DNA of 64,000 bases, taken from positions 141,302,361 to 141,366,360 of the forward strand of contig NC_079492.1 of the NCBI RefSeq assembly GCF_020520425.1, written 5' to 3'. Positions 36,578-47,858 of the stretch are shown here, one piece after another (within the stretch, counting starts at the first letter, position 1; each line of letters begins with the position of its first letter). This DNA is from Spinacia oleracea. Lineage: Eukaryota > Streptophyta > Magnoliopsida > Caryophyllales > Amaranthaceae. A program made the position numbers and the translations under genes. The notes under the pieces are model-generated. The model was not told the origin of the DNA and did not search any database. It saw nothing but the letters and a program-made list of their open reading frames with translations.

Positions 36578-36856
36578 CACTACAAGAAATTGTACTATTA
36601 ACGACGGGAAATCCCGTCGCGAAAGGCCAATAATCATTCATTAACGACGGGATTTCCTGTCGCGAACCCGTCATAAAAGGGGGCCGTCGTTAATAGAAAT
36701 CCCGTCGTAAATCCGTCGTAAACCCGTCGTAAAAGACATTTGCGACGGTTATTCCCGTCATTGTTTGGTTGTTAGCCCCGTCGCAAAAGGCTTTTGCGAC
36801 GGAATTTTTGACCCGTCGTAATTAGGTTGTCGTTAAAGATACAAATTCTTGTAGTG
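36578..36856. mobile_element. CACTA-type MITE with GACGGG hairpin core
   Basis: Ends CACTACAAGAAATTGTAC and CAAATTCTTGTAGTG. It is the most complete member of the family also seen at 19179 and 26318. The interior is dense in alternating CGACGGG and CCCGTCG words, so the transcript could form several stems. It lies in the spacer of the inverted duplication. Confidence 0.88.
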
Positions 36857-37387
36857 TGCCGGTCTTAGTTAATTACTTATCTAGATTGTTTATCACTCAG
36901 ATTACGATAGAAGAAATAAAGTACGAGTCACTTGTATCAAAATAAAAGAAAGGTGCCTTCGATCTAACAATTGATCAATATGTAATGAGTTACCCCGTAT
37001 AGAGTATGTGTATATGTTGTAGATCAAGATTTGAATAAAAGGGAGTATGGATTAGCGTAAGTAACCTAGATTATTACCACCACTAATTAAGAATGAGTTA
37101 TTCTTAATTATATAAGTTAACACGAAGCCCTATAAGTTTACTAACTTCTAGTTTTGGAGATGGGAGTTACGTAGTACTCCGTATAATTTATTTAATAATT
37201 TGAACATCAAATTAAATGAATGCTCAAATTGCAAGTTAAATTACACTTTATTAATTGGTTAAATATAAAATTAAAGTACTGGACAAGCACATACTACTAG
37301 TATTAATTTAAAGATATAAGAATAGTGGGCACTAATTAAACATCTAAAACAGAGATTAAAATGACGAAAATGACCTTGGATGAAGTC

Positions 37388-37394
37388 TATAAAA
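37388..37394 (+). promoter_or_regulatory. TATA box of eight-cysteine gene copy 2
   Basis: gtcTATAAAAaccc lies 98 bases before the ATG at 37486, matching the left-arm copy. Confidence 0.78.
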
Positions 37395-37485
37395 ACCCTA
37401 GACATGTAGCTTATCAATCACAACTCAAACCAACAAACACATTCTCTCAGCTCTAGCTATATTATTCTCTCTAATCAATATAAAA

Positions 37486-37863
37486 ATGGCCTCCAAATCA
37501 GCTGTTGCTTTGTTGATGGTAAACCTAGCATTGTTTGCATTTGTGTCAGCAAATGCAACAGCAACATGCCCAGATCTGAATGCTTGTATCAACATAGCAG
37601 ATGGTCTTGTTAATGCTGAATTAGGTGGACAATCAGGTACACCATGTTGTGAACTCATTCATGGAATTGCTGATGCTGATTTGGCTCTCTGTCTTTGCTC
37701 AAGCTTACAAAACACTCCTTTAGGAAGCACCCTTGGTGTTCTTATTAACCTTCTTGGCGGTCTCTTAGGTGGCCTCACTGGCAACTCACTCCTTAACAAA
37801 GAGCTTCTTGTCATCCTTAACTCTTGTGGTTACAACAATGCTTCCCTTTACAAGTGTTATTAA
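37486..37863 (+). CDS. Secreted eight-cysteine (hydrophobic seed/LTP-like) protein, copy 2
   Basis: It encodes the same 125 residues as copy 1. The two coding sequences differ at four bases, all silent (TCA/TCT, TTG/TTA, GTA/GTT, CTC/CTT). Signal peptide and eight-cysteine pattern are as described there. Silent-only change against indel-bearing flanks indicates that both copies have been kept under protein-level selection, or that the copies were recently homogenised by gene conversion. The pair is divergently oriented, with promoters facing into the shared spacer. Confidence 0.94.
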   Translation: MASKSAVALLMVNLALFAFVSANATATCPDLNACINIADGLVNAELGGQSGTPCCELIHGIADADLALCLCSSLQNTPLGSTLGVLINLLGGLLGGLTGNSLLNKELLVILNSCGYNNASLYKCY

Positions 37864-38365
37864 TTAATTACCACTTAATTATCTTAGCTTAGCTTGGCTA
37901 ATTAGGGGAAGTACTAATTTAATTAATTACTCGATCTATCAAGTTCTTAATTAACTTGCCCCGGTCCGCTAGCTATGCAACACTAGCTCATCCAAATTTC
38001 CTTTAAGCTTAGAATAAACTTTGCTAGTCCTACTAATCGAGTTTAATTCGATCAGTGTATACCGGCCTATAGCTTAGTGATCGATGCATGATCATTATGG
38101 TATACTGTACGAGTGTACGTTCTCATCTAGCTAATGTATGCATGTCTTTGTAATATTGATTTTATCCTTTTCATTAAGGATCATGTCAATTTCGTTTCTA
38201 TGTTGGATCAAGTATGAATTAATCAAAATTAATATATCAGTGTTTTTATTTATGTGATCCATGCATTTCTTGATATATATATTGCTTTTCATTTCATCTT
38301 TTATTTTGTTCCTTATAATTTCTTCATTTTAGCTAACTTATCAAGTTCATCATTCTCATTTCCCT

Positions 38366-38697
38366 TAGCACAAAATGTTATTTACAAATGGTGTATAATG
38401 AAATCGTACACCGGATTAAAAATTAACTCAAAATGTTTAAAAATTATCCCGATATATTTAAAAGTTATCTATTTTTATTGATAATTATTTTCATTTTAAT
38501 AAAAGCCATTCTTCTAAAATCACTAATAATGTATAAAGATAACTATTTTAACATTTCGCTCAAAAAAAAAAAAAAAAACACTATTTTAATAGTTTAAAAT
38601 GTTTATTCATCAACTTTTTTCATAATATAAAAGTTACAAAAAACTGAGTAAAAGTTATCCCGGTGTACAATAATTTATTGTACACCTTGTGCTTGCA
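38366..38697. mobile_element. Inverted-repeat element related to 6215-6421
   Basis: Shares 'attaactcaaaatg', 'aaaagttatc', 'aaaatcactaataatgtata' and 'ccggtgtacaataa.ttattgtaca' with the copy at 6215-6421. A poly-A run of about 17 lies inside. No coding capacity. Confidence 0.6.
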
Positions 38698-39218
38698 AGA
38701 CCGTTCCGTTAGCCTTGCCAACATAACCTAAATATGACCAACGTAGCAAACCGCTTTTAACATCTACACTATATGACAGGCAGTCACACTCGATTGACTC
38801 CTGAACCCCATAGTTAAGTCCATCGATCACATAGATATAAGTGGATATTCAGTATGAATTAGCATCGATCACAATTATTATTAGCTTGCGCGACTGATTA
38901 GCTATAAAGACACTACAAATAACGAAGTGCGAATAGTGGAGTGGAGATTCTAACATATGATCTATTTTAATCAGTATGTCAAGACCTTATTGATATGAAC
39001 TAGCATCACAATGACAACCCTTGACCTTTTCTTATAAAAAAAAGTCAATGCTTGATATTTTCTTAAAAACAAAAGTCAAGGCTTGATCTTTTCTTCGATT
39101 AGTATTGGCTTGCGATTGACATAAAAATCAAGGAATCACCAGAGCAATAAAGCTCCTCTTTCGATCAATATCTAAAACATTGACATATCCTATATTACCC
39201 AAAAACTTTCATACTTTT

Positions 39219-40241
39219 ATGGATCGAGAACAAGAAGAGCTTCAATTCTTAGGCTTCTGTGACATTTGTAAAGAATCAATCAATATCATTTTTCGACAAT
39301 CCAAATTTTTTACCAAGGTCACCCTCGCCTTGATTATCCCTCTCTCTTGCATTTTCCTAGCTAATGATGGTTTTTCTACCTTCCTTCCTAGCAAGACCCT
39401 TATCAACACGGCCGCGTCAAAGGAAATCCAAGTAGTCATGATGGCTTATAACAAGTTGTCTATTGTGATCTCATCGGAATGGACTACATTTTGGCTCCTC
39501 AAACTCGCTTATTTGATATTCCATCTATCATTTTCTCTCTTGTCTACCTCTGCAGTCGTCTACACAGTTGCTTGTATCTATACTGGTAAGGAAATCACTT
39601 TTAAAAAGATCATGAGCGTGGTTCCATATGTTTGGAAGAGGCTATTTGTTACTTTCCTATGTAATATTGGCGTAATCTTTGTATATAACCTTGTCTGGTT
39701 GATAGAATCAAGCGTAGTTGTTCTCGTATGGTACACATTAATTTTTCCAGACGGCTCACCATATGGTGTCATAGTCCGGAAAATAATTGTATGCATAATC
39801 CTAATAACATACCTTCTCGGGTTTGCTTATATCAGTGTAATATGGCAATTAGCAAGCGTTATTTCCGTGTTAGAAGATACTTATGGGATTCAAGCAATGC
39901 TGAAGAGCAAAGACTTGATCAAGGGTAAAATCGGAATTGCAATTTCAATGTTCTTGATTTTCAACTTTTGCTTGTTGGGAATAGAGATTTTGTTTGAGAT
40001 ATCAAAGGTGATTAATTGGGCAGTTGGAATTGGAGGGGAAATTAGTTATGGAATGATGTGTTTAGTGTTGTTGACTTGGCTCTTTCTGTTTGGCCTTGTT
40101 GTTCAAACTGTTATTTACTTCGTGTGCAAGTCTTACCACCACGAGAGAATTGACAAGTCCTCGTTGGCTGATCATCTTGGAGAATATGTTCCTTTAAATT
40201 CTAAGTACGTACAATTGGATTTGGAGCTATTCAATGTGTAA
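39219..40241 (+). CDS. Plant-specific multispanning membrane protein, function unknown
   Basis: An intronless frame open from 39180; the Met at 39219 (M-D-R-E-Q-E-E-L-Q-F-L-G) is preferred because related plant proteins begin this way, giving 340 residues. About six hydrophobic segments are visible: T-L-A-L-I-I-P-L-S-C-I-F-L near 35, L-A-Y-L-I-F-H-L-S-F near 95, L-F-V-T-F-L-C-N-I-G-V-I-F near 142, I-I-V-C-I-I-L-I-T-Y-L-L near 187, I-A-I-S-M-F-L-I-F-N-F near 238 and L-V-L-L-T-W-L-F-L-F near 280. The C-terminus ends in a charged tail with Y-V-P-L-N-S-K-Y-V-Q-L-D. I recognise the family only as uncharacterised transmembrane proteins abundant in tandem in plants. The reading frame is intact, but no role can be given. 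Confidence 0.85.
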   Translation: MDREQEELQFLGFCDICKESINIIFRQSKFFTKVTLALIIPLSCIFLANDGFSTFLPSKTLINTAASKEIQVVMMAYNKLSIVISSEWTTFWLLKLAYLIFHLSFSLLSTSAVVYTVACIYTGKEITFKKIMSVVPYVWKRLFVTFLCNIGVIFVYNLVWLIESSVVVLVWYTLIFPDGSPYGVIVRKIIVCIILITYLLGFAYISVIWQLASVISVLEDTYGIQAMLKSKDLIKGKIGIAISMFLIFNFCLLGIEILFEISKVINWAVGIGGEISYGMMCLVLLTWLFLFGLVVQTVIYFVCKSYHHERIDKSSLADHLGEYVPLNSKYVQLDLELFNV

Positions 40242-41379
40242 ACAAAGCCTTGAAATTAAGGTTGGGGACTTGGGGTGTTTTTGGTAAATTTATATATTTC
40301 GTGAAATTTTACTTTGTGTATGTTGATTGTTGAAATGTTGTGAATGTATATATGGGAAAATTGCAATGGTCTAAATCACTGACTTTGAGTTTAGCCTTGC
40401 TAATTATAAAATCGTTTGTATGTATGTATATACTCACCTAGTTCATTTAATAGATAAGAAGAATTGTTTTATCAGATCAGAATTTAGCGCGAGTCAATTA
40501 GTATGACTCTACAAAGGTCATTTGGTGCAATGTTTAGCTTGATTTACAAAATTACTACTCTCTTCCTCCCTGCAGGGGTCATTTGTCCTCAAGCTATTTT
40601 TACTTCAATTAAGTTTTGGTTGAGTAAATTGAGAATAGACAGTAATAGTGGAATCAAATGTATTTTACGGAGTATGTGATAGTAAAGCTGTGATTCTCTT
40701 ATCATTTTTAGTATGAGACAATTTTTGAGGATGGAACCAAAATAACATATTGAAAAAAACTTAAAAAAAGGTGGGGGGGAGGGGGGGACGGAGGGATATC
40801 AACAACCTTTGCAGTTTGAAAATGGCAGTAATACATAAGTACAGGAGAATGTTGGTTGCGGAGTATAATTTAGATAGATGTTTGATTTTAATTATTTTAT
40901 GTGTGTGTGTGTGAATAAGCCAGAAGGACAATATAAATTACAAATGGAGGCGGGGATTCAAATCTAGAATATATCGTACGATAAGTTTTAATAGATTACC
41001 CACTTGCTTTATCAATTCAAAAGATTGTCTTTGGAAACGGTATTGGGCTTAGCTCAGCTCACGTAGTCACGTGACTCACGTTACTTTTCATGCGCTGTTG
41101 ACCCGTTTTGCAAGACGTTGCCCATCGAGAGAAAGACTTTTGTATCTGCTTCACATGGGCCATAGCGACCCAATCACCCAACCTTTGCGAAGTGGATAAT
41201 CTCAAAATTATAGTCCAAAACTCCTGATATCCATGTCAAAATAAAGCCACTCCCTGATCTGACATAAAAATAAAAAACTTCAGTTTTAGCGGGAAAGTAA
41301 CTTAAAAAGTGCATTATGTTGTGACTTGTGAGATAGTAGTATAGTACTATTAGACCACTAGTCATTTTCTGGCTATAGC
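40242..41379. other. Spacer downstream of the membrane protein gene
   Basis: 'aatgtatata' and other A/T-rich signals near 40340 may serve in 3' end formation. The rest holds no recognisable gene; 40913-41030 resembles a SINE-like tail ('ggattcaaatctagaa') but is weak. Confidence 0.4.
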
Positions 41380-41387
41380 CTCCTGAG

Positions 41388-41907
41388 TAGACCTGTTAAA
41401 CAGGTCAATCGGATCGGGTTGTAAAAAATTATTTACGGGTTTGGGTTTAGTTGGGTCGATCACTTTTGGTTTGGATTTACAAATGCTTGTTCAAGACTCA
41501 AAACTTTCGGGTTCGGGTCGACCCAATGGTTTGAGAGATTTTAAAACACGCGTTATATTTTTATTAATTTAGGTAATAAATATACAAAATACCGCACAAG
41601 TTAACAAATTTTCCTACACAAGTTTATATTTAGTCAAATTCAATCATAAAATGGCGTATAATTCAAATTTAAATCATATTACACACAACAATAGTAAAAA
41701 TAACGTTTTTACTATGCTTAAGTTCCTCATAATCTAATTTATTACTATAAATACAATGATTTTCAATCGGTCGGGTCAAAAACAGGTTCGGTCGGGTTTT
41801 GTCCATTACTTTTTGGGTTGTTCGAATTCGGATAAAATCGGGTTGTGGGTCACAAAATCTTGTTCAAGATCCAGTATTCTCGAGTCGGGTCGATTTTTAA
41901 CAGGTCA
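41388..41907. mobile_element. hAT-like non-autonomous element, TAGACCTG family
   Basis: Exact 8-bp duplications CTCCTGAG (41380-41387 and 41908-41915) flank ends TAGACCTGTTAAA and TTTTTAACAGGTCA. An 8-bp duplication with short TA..G ends is the hAT pattern. Both end regions are rich in CGGGTCGGGTT or its complement; the centre is A/T-rich. It shares its end design with 53114 and 54652. Confidence 0.85.
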
Positions 41908-42049
41908 CTCCTGAGTTTACCTCTACGTGACATTCACGTGACTTGATTTGCTTTTACTTTTCCTTATTGTAATACTACTCACAACCCTAAATTTTATGTG
42001 GTAACAATGGCAAGTGTATTGGTATATAGTTGTGTAACAACGAAGTGCT

Positions 42050-42150
42050 TCCTTAGTGGTTAGTACTTAGTAGTTAGTACCAATGAGGTTGAGGTTAAGA
42101 CTTAAAGCCTACGCATTATAGGTTAAAGATTCGAATCTCCCTCCCTTTTA
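42050..42150 (+). repeat. SINE-like sequence
   Basis: A-box-like 'ttccttagtggttag' (42052) and B-box-like 'gattcgaatctcc' (42128) are spaced about 75 bases apart, with pyrimidine- and T-rich sequence after. This fits a tRNA-derived SINE head with an insertion between the boxes. Confidence 0.45.
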
Positions 42151-42736
42151 TTTTAATTTGTATTGTCTTTATCGTTTATTTACTTCTCCAAAGTAGTTGT
42201 GTACCATTAGTGCGATCTCACATGTGTTATACAAAACCGAAATATCACAAACTCAAAATAATCTATGTCAATACACAGTAGAGTCAAACCTAAATCTTAT
42301 GCTAAGTAGTCCCAAATTCAATTCTAATTAAATCAACCTGATCCGAAATTAATGTATTGGTAAAAGAAATTAGAGCAATTCCCCAACTCCCAAAGAAGCT
42401 TGTGGAGTAGCAATTAGAAGGGGGTGGAGAAAGGAAGGACGCAATTTACGATTATATTTGTAATTTAAAACCTTTATCGTAAGACTACAACGGCCCAACC
42501 CCGGCGTTTAGTGCCAACTTACCCGATTTTCGTCGACATTATTCATAAAAATTGACGCTTCTTAGAGCAACATTCTTCCCTTAATTCTGTAATTGCAACT
42601 TTGATTATTGGATCGCCCAATTAACAAACATTTAAATTTGCATAAGAGATAAAGTGGAGAATCGACCCTTTGTGGTTGTATGCAATTATATAAATGTAGC
42701 CCACCCTTTTACTTTGATAGAACTAGTAACATAATG

Positions 42737-43245
42737 CTTCGCTCCGTTTCTTTTTATTCTTTATTGGTAATATTCTCATTTTATTAAAATTTTGATATTT
42801 GAAAAATAAGAGTAATTTAATATCTCAATGGTTTTTTGTTCTTTATTTATAATATTTTTATTTTATCAAATTTTTTATATGGGTAAACTAAGAAAAATTT
42901 GATGTCCCAATGGCTTTTTGTTCTTTATTTATAATGTTTCTATTTTATCAAAATTCGGATATTTGTAAAATAAGAAAAATTTGATGTCCCGATGACTTTT
43001 TATTATTTATTTGTAATGTTTTCATTTTATCAAAACACTGATATTGGGAAAATAAGAAAAAATGTATGTCCCAATGAAAAAGTGTGAGAGATTTAATTAT
43101 CTAATGAATTTAATTGGTTAAAATAATCATCGATACAAATTTTGATAGAATATTAAAGCATTTATGTGATAATATAAAGAAAATGTAAAGAACATTTTGG
43201 GACACCCTAAAAGGAAAATGTAAAGAACAAAAGAGACGGAGAGAG
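42737..43245. mobile_element. Stowaway-like element with internal tandem repeats
   Basis: 'gctccgtttctttttattcttta' at the left and 'aaagagacggagagag-ta' at the right are Stowaway-style ends. Between them, about four copies of an 80-90 bp unit recur ('ttgatgtcccaatggctttttgttctttatttata...tttatcaaa..ttggatat'). Confidence 0.65.
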
Positions 43246-43645
43246 TATATCTGTTTCTAAAAATTGTTAAATTTTTTTTTTTTTAGTACGAAACTTGTTA
43301 ACAAGTTTGATTTAGGGTGTGTTATCTTATACTCCGTATTATTTAATCTTATTTTTTAACTATTATCGAAAATTATGCAATTGTGCATTTGGATTTATTG
43401 ATCTTTACCTTGTCTTAACTTATCTTATCTTATCTGAACTTATAACCTTTATTTTAACTTATATTTTCTTGTTTTATTAGATTACAAATAAGTCAAAATA
43501 AGGTGAAAATAACGGAGCATACTCTACTACTGACATACCCCCTTTTACTATGTTACCTCTCTTGTCCAAAGTATTTACAGTTTTACACCCTTTCTTATTC
43601 TATCCACATTTTTCTTGTAGCACCCACATTTTTACACACTCTATA

Positions 43646-44687
43646 AGGCTCTGTTTGTTTCGGGGGAAAACAATTCAAAAGGAAAATGGTTTTCCTTATT
43701 TTCCTTTGTTTGTTTGTGTCATCCCAACCAAATGAAAAGTGGGCCAAAAAAAGTTTCTCATAGACGAAATTACATTGTCCTTTACAATAGGTAGAACACC
43801 ACACTTTCCATTCTCTTCCCCTACATCTCTCCTCTTCCAACGTAATTTGTCTCTCCTCCTTTGTTGTTTTTCGTCGATCTCAACACCGGTCAAGTAAAAA
43901 ATCATTGTTTGAATATTATTATTTTGGCTCTGTAGAAAAATTATTGTTCTTTGTCTAAAATTGTTCATAATTACTTTAATTTTAAGTTTAGTTTCTGTAA
44001 ATTCCCTATGCCACAGTTATGGTCAAACTTATTCTCCAATCTAATTTCATTTGTTTGGGTTGATTTTTTCTTCTAAATTTATTGAAGAAGTCATCGTCTA
44101 ATTTTACATTGTCATCTAATTTGGTGTTAAAATTTTTAAAGAAATTCTAACAAATTAGTATTATTTCTAGGTTTTCTGGGTACTTTATGTTGCAGGAAGC
44201 CACCTTCTCTGCAGGATATTCCTCAAGATTGAGGATAGATGTTGATAGAAACAGAACAGAGGAAGAAAAGAGAAGGAAGAAGAATTTCAGAAACAGAACA
44301 AAGAGGAGATTAAGAGAGGAAGAGTTTAGGGAGAAAGTTTGTAGTATTATTTTATGATTGAACTGAAATTACAGCATTGTATTTATATTACAATCTCAAT
44401 TAGTTAGCTTGTGTATTAAGCCAACTCTAACAGAATCAGTTACACCAAAATAGGCGCCAAAAACAAATGCTAACAGAAAGTCAACAAACTCCCAAGTCAA
44501 TATGTTGACTTTTGATCTTTGACTTATTCATAAATCTTCCCTTAACACTTTATTCCCCCTTAAAATTGTTTTCATACAAATAACAAGGGAAAACTAATTT
44601 TTATTTGGGTGTTCCTTCGAAAAATATTTTCCATGGAAAATCATTTTCCTTTGTAAATATTTTCCGTAAAAACAAACAAACAAAACC
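43646..44687. mobile_element. Tourist-like element enlarged by an inner insertion
   Basis: TAA duplications flank ends GGCTCTGTTTGTTTCGGGG and ...AAACAAACAAAACC. Sub-terminal blocks ('ggaaaatggttttcctt' and 'aaaatcattttcctttg') are complementary. At over 1 kb it is much longer than other copies; the central part contains LTR-like sequence (see 44239-44560). Confidence 0.7.
44239..44560 (-). mobile_element. Possible truncated LTR-retrotransposon end
   Basis: The block begins TGTTGATAGAAAC, contains 'ttgtatttatattacaatctcaattag' (a typical LTR poly-A-region style) and is followed by 'ttccccctta', which read on the minus strand is a purine tract. That is the arrangement at the 3' LTR of the copia element at 31605. 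No second LTR or target duplication was found. Confidence 0.35.
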
Positions 44688-45094
44688 TAATATAAAAATT
44701 AAATCAAAGCATATTTAATTTTCCTACACTATATCTACTACGGAGTAGTGTTTTCTTTTGAATTCCTACAATCTCAAACATAGTTAATTGTTACGGAGTA
44801 TTTGTATTTAGTTGTTAATTTCCAATATGAATTTGGATTGGGCTCTTCAATAATTAATTGAAATTGGAGTTGACTTTAAGGCTTTCAAAAACTCCTGCCC
44901 CTTTTGCCCAAAAAATATGGTGCTTAACTAACGAAAACCTATGCACGAAAGTGCTTTATTTCTAATTTCTATATCCATATTGTGCACGTATATTAAGAAA
45001 TCACAAAGTCAAAAGTGATGACTAAAGACGGGAGATTATGCATGAGTTAATAAATAATAAGGGTAAAACTCTCAACTCATAGCCGTAAAACATA

Positions 45095-45611
45095 CTCCCT
45101 CTGTCACTTAATACTCGCACCGTTTTGACTTTTTGCACTATTCACATAATTCACTTTGACCTTATTTTATTTATAGTATATGAAAACAAATGTTAGTATA
45201 TACTACCTCCGTTTCAAAAAGTTCTTTACGCTTTGGAAAATGTGTCTAAAGTATGAACACTTTGACCGTAAATTCCCACTATTATATACATCAAAATGTT
45301 AAATGTAAGATCTTGTTAGATTGGTCTCGTTATTCATTTTGCGAATATTAACTTTTTATAAATTTTTTCCATACAAAATTAGATATATTAACGGTCAAAC
45401 ATTGCACCGGAGTCCGTGCAAATAGTAAGTGTAAAGATCTTTTTGAAACGGAGGAAGTAATATATTGTTGGCTTCATCTTAATATATATTTTCAAAAAAT
45501 TAATATTTTTATAAGTTTTTATAATATATAGTTAAAGATATTGGTGGTCAAAGTTGTGCATTGATAAGCGTGTCCATTCAAAACGGTGCGAGTATTAAGG
45601 GACGGAGGGAG
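45095..45611. mobile_element. Stowaway with a nested 255-bp Stowaway
   Basis: The outer element has TA duplications, ends CTCCCTCTGTCAC and ...GGACGGAGGGAG, and the family of 15298 and 23246. Inside, 45203-45457 is another TA-flanked Stowaway of exactly 255 bp (CTACCTCCGTTTC/GAAACGGAGGAAG), the same length and family as the one nested at 12070. Confidence 0.92.
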
Positions 45612-45879
45612 TAACAAATACTTCTTCCATTTGCATTTACATGACGCAATTGAGTATTAGACACTATTCACACAAGACCTTTTGACTTCCTTTTGTGATT
45701 ATACATTAGAAAATATATATATAGTCGTGTAGGATTTTATTAGATTCGTCTCAATAATTATTTTTTTAATTTTAAATATCAAACTTTTTAATTTTTTCTT
45801 ATTCACAATGGATGTTTGAAATCGTGTATCGGCAAACGTGCCTAAATAATTGTGTCATTTTAAAAAAAACAGAGGAATT

Positions 45880-46125
45880 ATGGATTATTCTTGTGTGGCC
45901 CTGGTCTACAATAATATATTAGTGTGAACCCAAAATCAATAATTTTCTCTAACATCATATTTACGTATATAGGTATCTTTATTGTTCATATAGTGACTAT
46001 AATAAATTAAACATGATATAGTAACCATTTTTTGAATCATAGTAAATTAGTAACCCTATATTTTTAAAAAGAAATTGTGGCTTAAAATCACAATATTCGA
46101 GCACATGTATCAACGACACGAATTT
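45880..46125. repeat. Dispersed repeat matching 10905-11200
   Basis: Shared blocks include 'aaaatcaataattttctct', 'ttattgttcatatagtg' and 'gtatcaa.gacac'. Ends are not defined. Confidence 0.6.
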
Positions 46126-46433
46126 GATATTTTTTTGCATAATAATCCTAATAAACATGCTAAAATAAATTAAGAACAAATTGTGGATCTTTTTTTAGGC
46201 ATAGTCCACAATAAATTTAGTTTGTACCATAGCCATTTAAGAATTGGTGAACAAGTATGAATATAAAGCAAATTAGCAATTAGTGCACTTAGAACTTTAG
46301 GATGATTATGATGTAATTAGGATTTGAATCAGGTCATGAATGTCCCCTCACCTGAAATAAGTGCGGGTTAGGATACCTCATAATCATGTCTTTAGGTTAA
46401 AGTTTGAGCTTGGCCCAAAAAATCCGGATCCTA

Positions 46434-46598
46434 CTACATGTACACCTAGTATACAAGGTATCTTATACACCATGTTTTTCTATTGGTTGAAATGACATAT
46501 TTATTGTATTTCATTCTCAGATTTTAGTGGGTTTGATGATGCATCAACAAATTAATGGTGTTGTACAAGAGAATCTTGTATACTAGGTGTACATGTAG
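46434..46598. mobile_element. 165-bp MITE with 24-bp inverted ends
   Basis: CTACATGTACACCTAGTATAC opens the element and its exact inverted copy closes it. The target duplication is unclear. Non-coding. Confidence 0.75.
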
Positions 46599-47463
46599 CC
46601 TTTTCCAAAAAATCCACCTTTGCTCTAAAAGTCCAGCTCGATTTACGGGGTTTATGCTTGACGTTTTTGTAATTAAGTCTAGTCATATTAGATCTTTTAT
46701 AAGGCCAAATCAATAGTGAACTTCTAAAAAAAGAAAATATAGGCATTAAAAAGAATGAAGAAACTTTTAAAGAGGATCGTGTAGATTTTGAAGGCGACAT
46801 TTACTTATTTAGTATCTTTCCATTTTGAAATATTAAGGGGGAAATAATTAAAGAGGCATTTACACGAATGTTAAATGTCAATCAAACAAGGCAACAAGTA
46901 GCCACTAGAAAATTAGCTTTAATAAATCAACTTCAAAATGTTTCAAAAAATAGGGATCGGCGTTTCTAATACAAACAAGTAAACAACAACTCCCCTCCTC
47001 TTACGTCTCACCCACATCTCAAATCTCAACCCAACACGCCAACAACAACCAAAAAAGCCCAATCACAATTTCCAATTTTACCCTTGGGTCCCTCATCAGT
47101 CATCACTAATTTCCGAGCACCTCCGTGGCTCCGTCTTATACCCAAACATTATTTTCGTTCATTTGAAAATTTATAAAATGAACGAAACTTCTCAAATTAG
47201 TAAAAACAAACACAATCAGTCAATCACATAGTTTTGTTTGATCTGAATTTTTTGGCGTGGTCTAGTGATCTAGTCTGGTATAATTTTACGATTTGAATAA
47301 ACTTTAATCATATTTACATCCGAATACTATACTTTGTAAGGAAAAATATAATTAAATGGGGTCTTAGTTGGTAGAGTTAGTGTGGAAACTTACCTTGTGA
47401 CTTCGAGGTTATTGAAGAAAATCCATCAGCCGTGAAATGTTTGGGAGTGACTCAAGTGTAGAC
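46599..47463. other. Spacer with nothing recognised
   Basis: A C/A-rich stretch at 46985-47140 could be an old leader, but no coding sequence follows. Confidence 0.4.
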
Positions 47464-47472
47464 ATGCATAGC

Positions 47473-47849
47473 CAGTGGCGGAGCCAACATTTTTTTTCGA
47501 GGTGTCGGGGCTCTCTACGGGTTTTATATGCGTGGTGAAAAGAATAACTTAATTTAAGAGACTAGGTATTTAAATAACTGGTCTCTTTGATTTGAATCGA
47601 ATTTGGTTATTGAGCTGTTATTCAAAACTACAAGTGACCGGTTGTTTCTAAAGATTGGTCTCTTAAGGTTTGTCTCCCATAGTTCCCCGCGATGTCTTAT
47701 GTGCGGGGTTGGTTTTTTTAAGTATCACGAGACCAGATCTAGATTATAACAGGTCTCCTAGATCTCAACTATATTTTATTTTTATTTCAATTTTTTGGGG
47801 GGGGGGGGGGGTCGGTGGACCACTCTTGCACCCACGTGGCTCTGCCACT
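47473..47849. mobile_element. Mutator-like non-autonomous element
   Basis: Exact 9-bp duplications ATGCATAGC (47464-47472 and 47850-47858) flank ends CAGTGGCGGAGCC and GGCTCTGCCACT. Nine-bp duplications are the mark of Mutator-like elements. A run of about 14 G lies inside (47798). No transposase. Confidence 0.8.
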
Positions 47850-47858
47850 ATGCATAGC

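Larger units (their letters stand above)
37080..38316 (+). repeat. Right arm of a large inverted duplication
   Basis: Reverse complement of 28527-29784. Compared with the left arm it has an extra short block containing TACTCCGTA at 37175 and other small indels outside the gene, while the coding region is protected. Confidence 0.93.
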
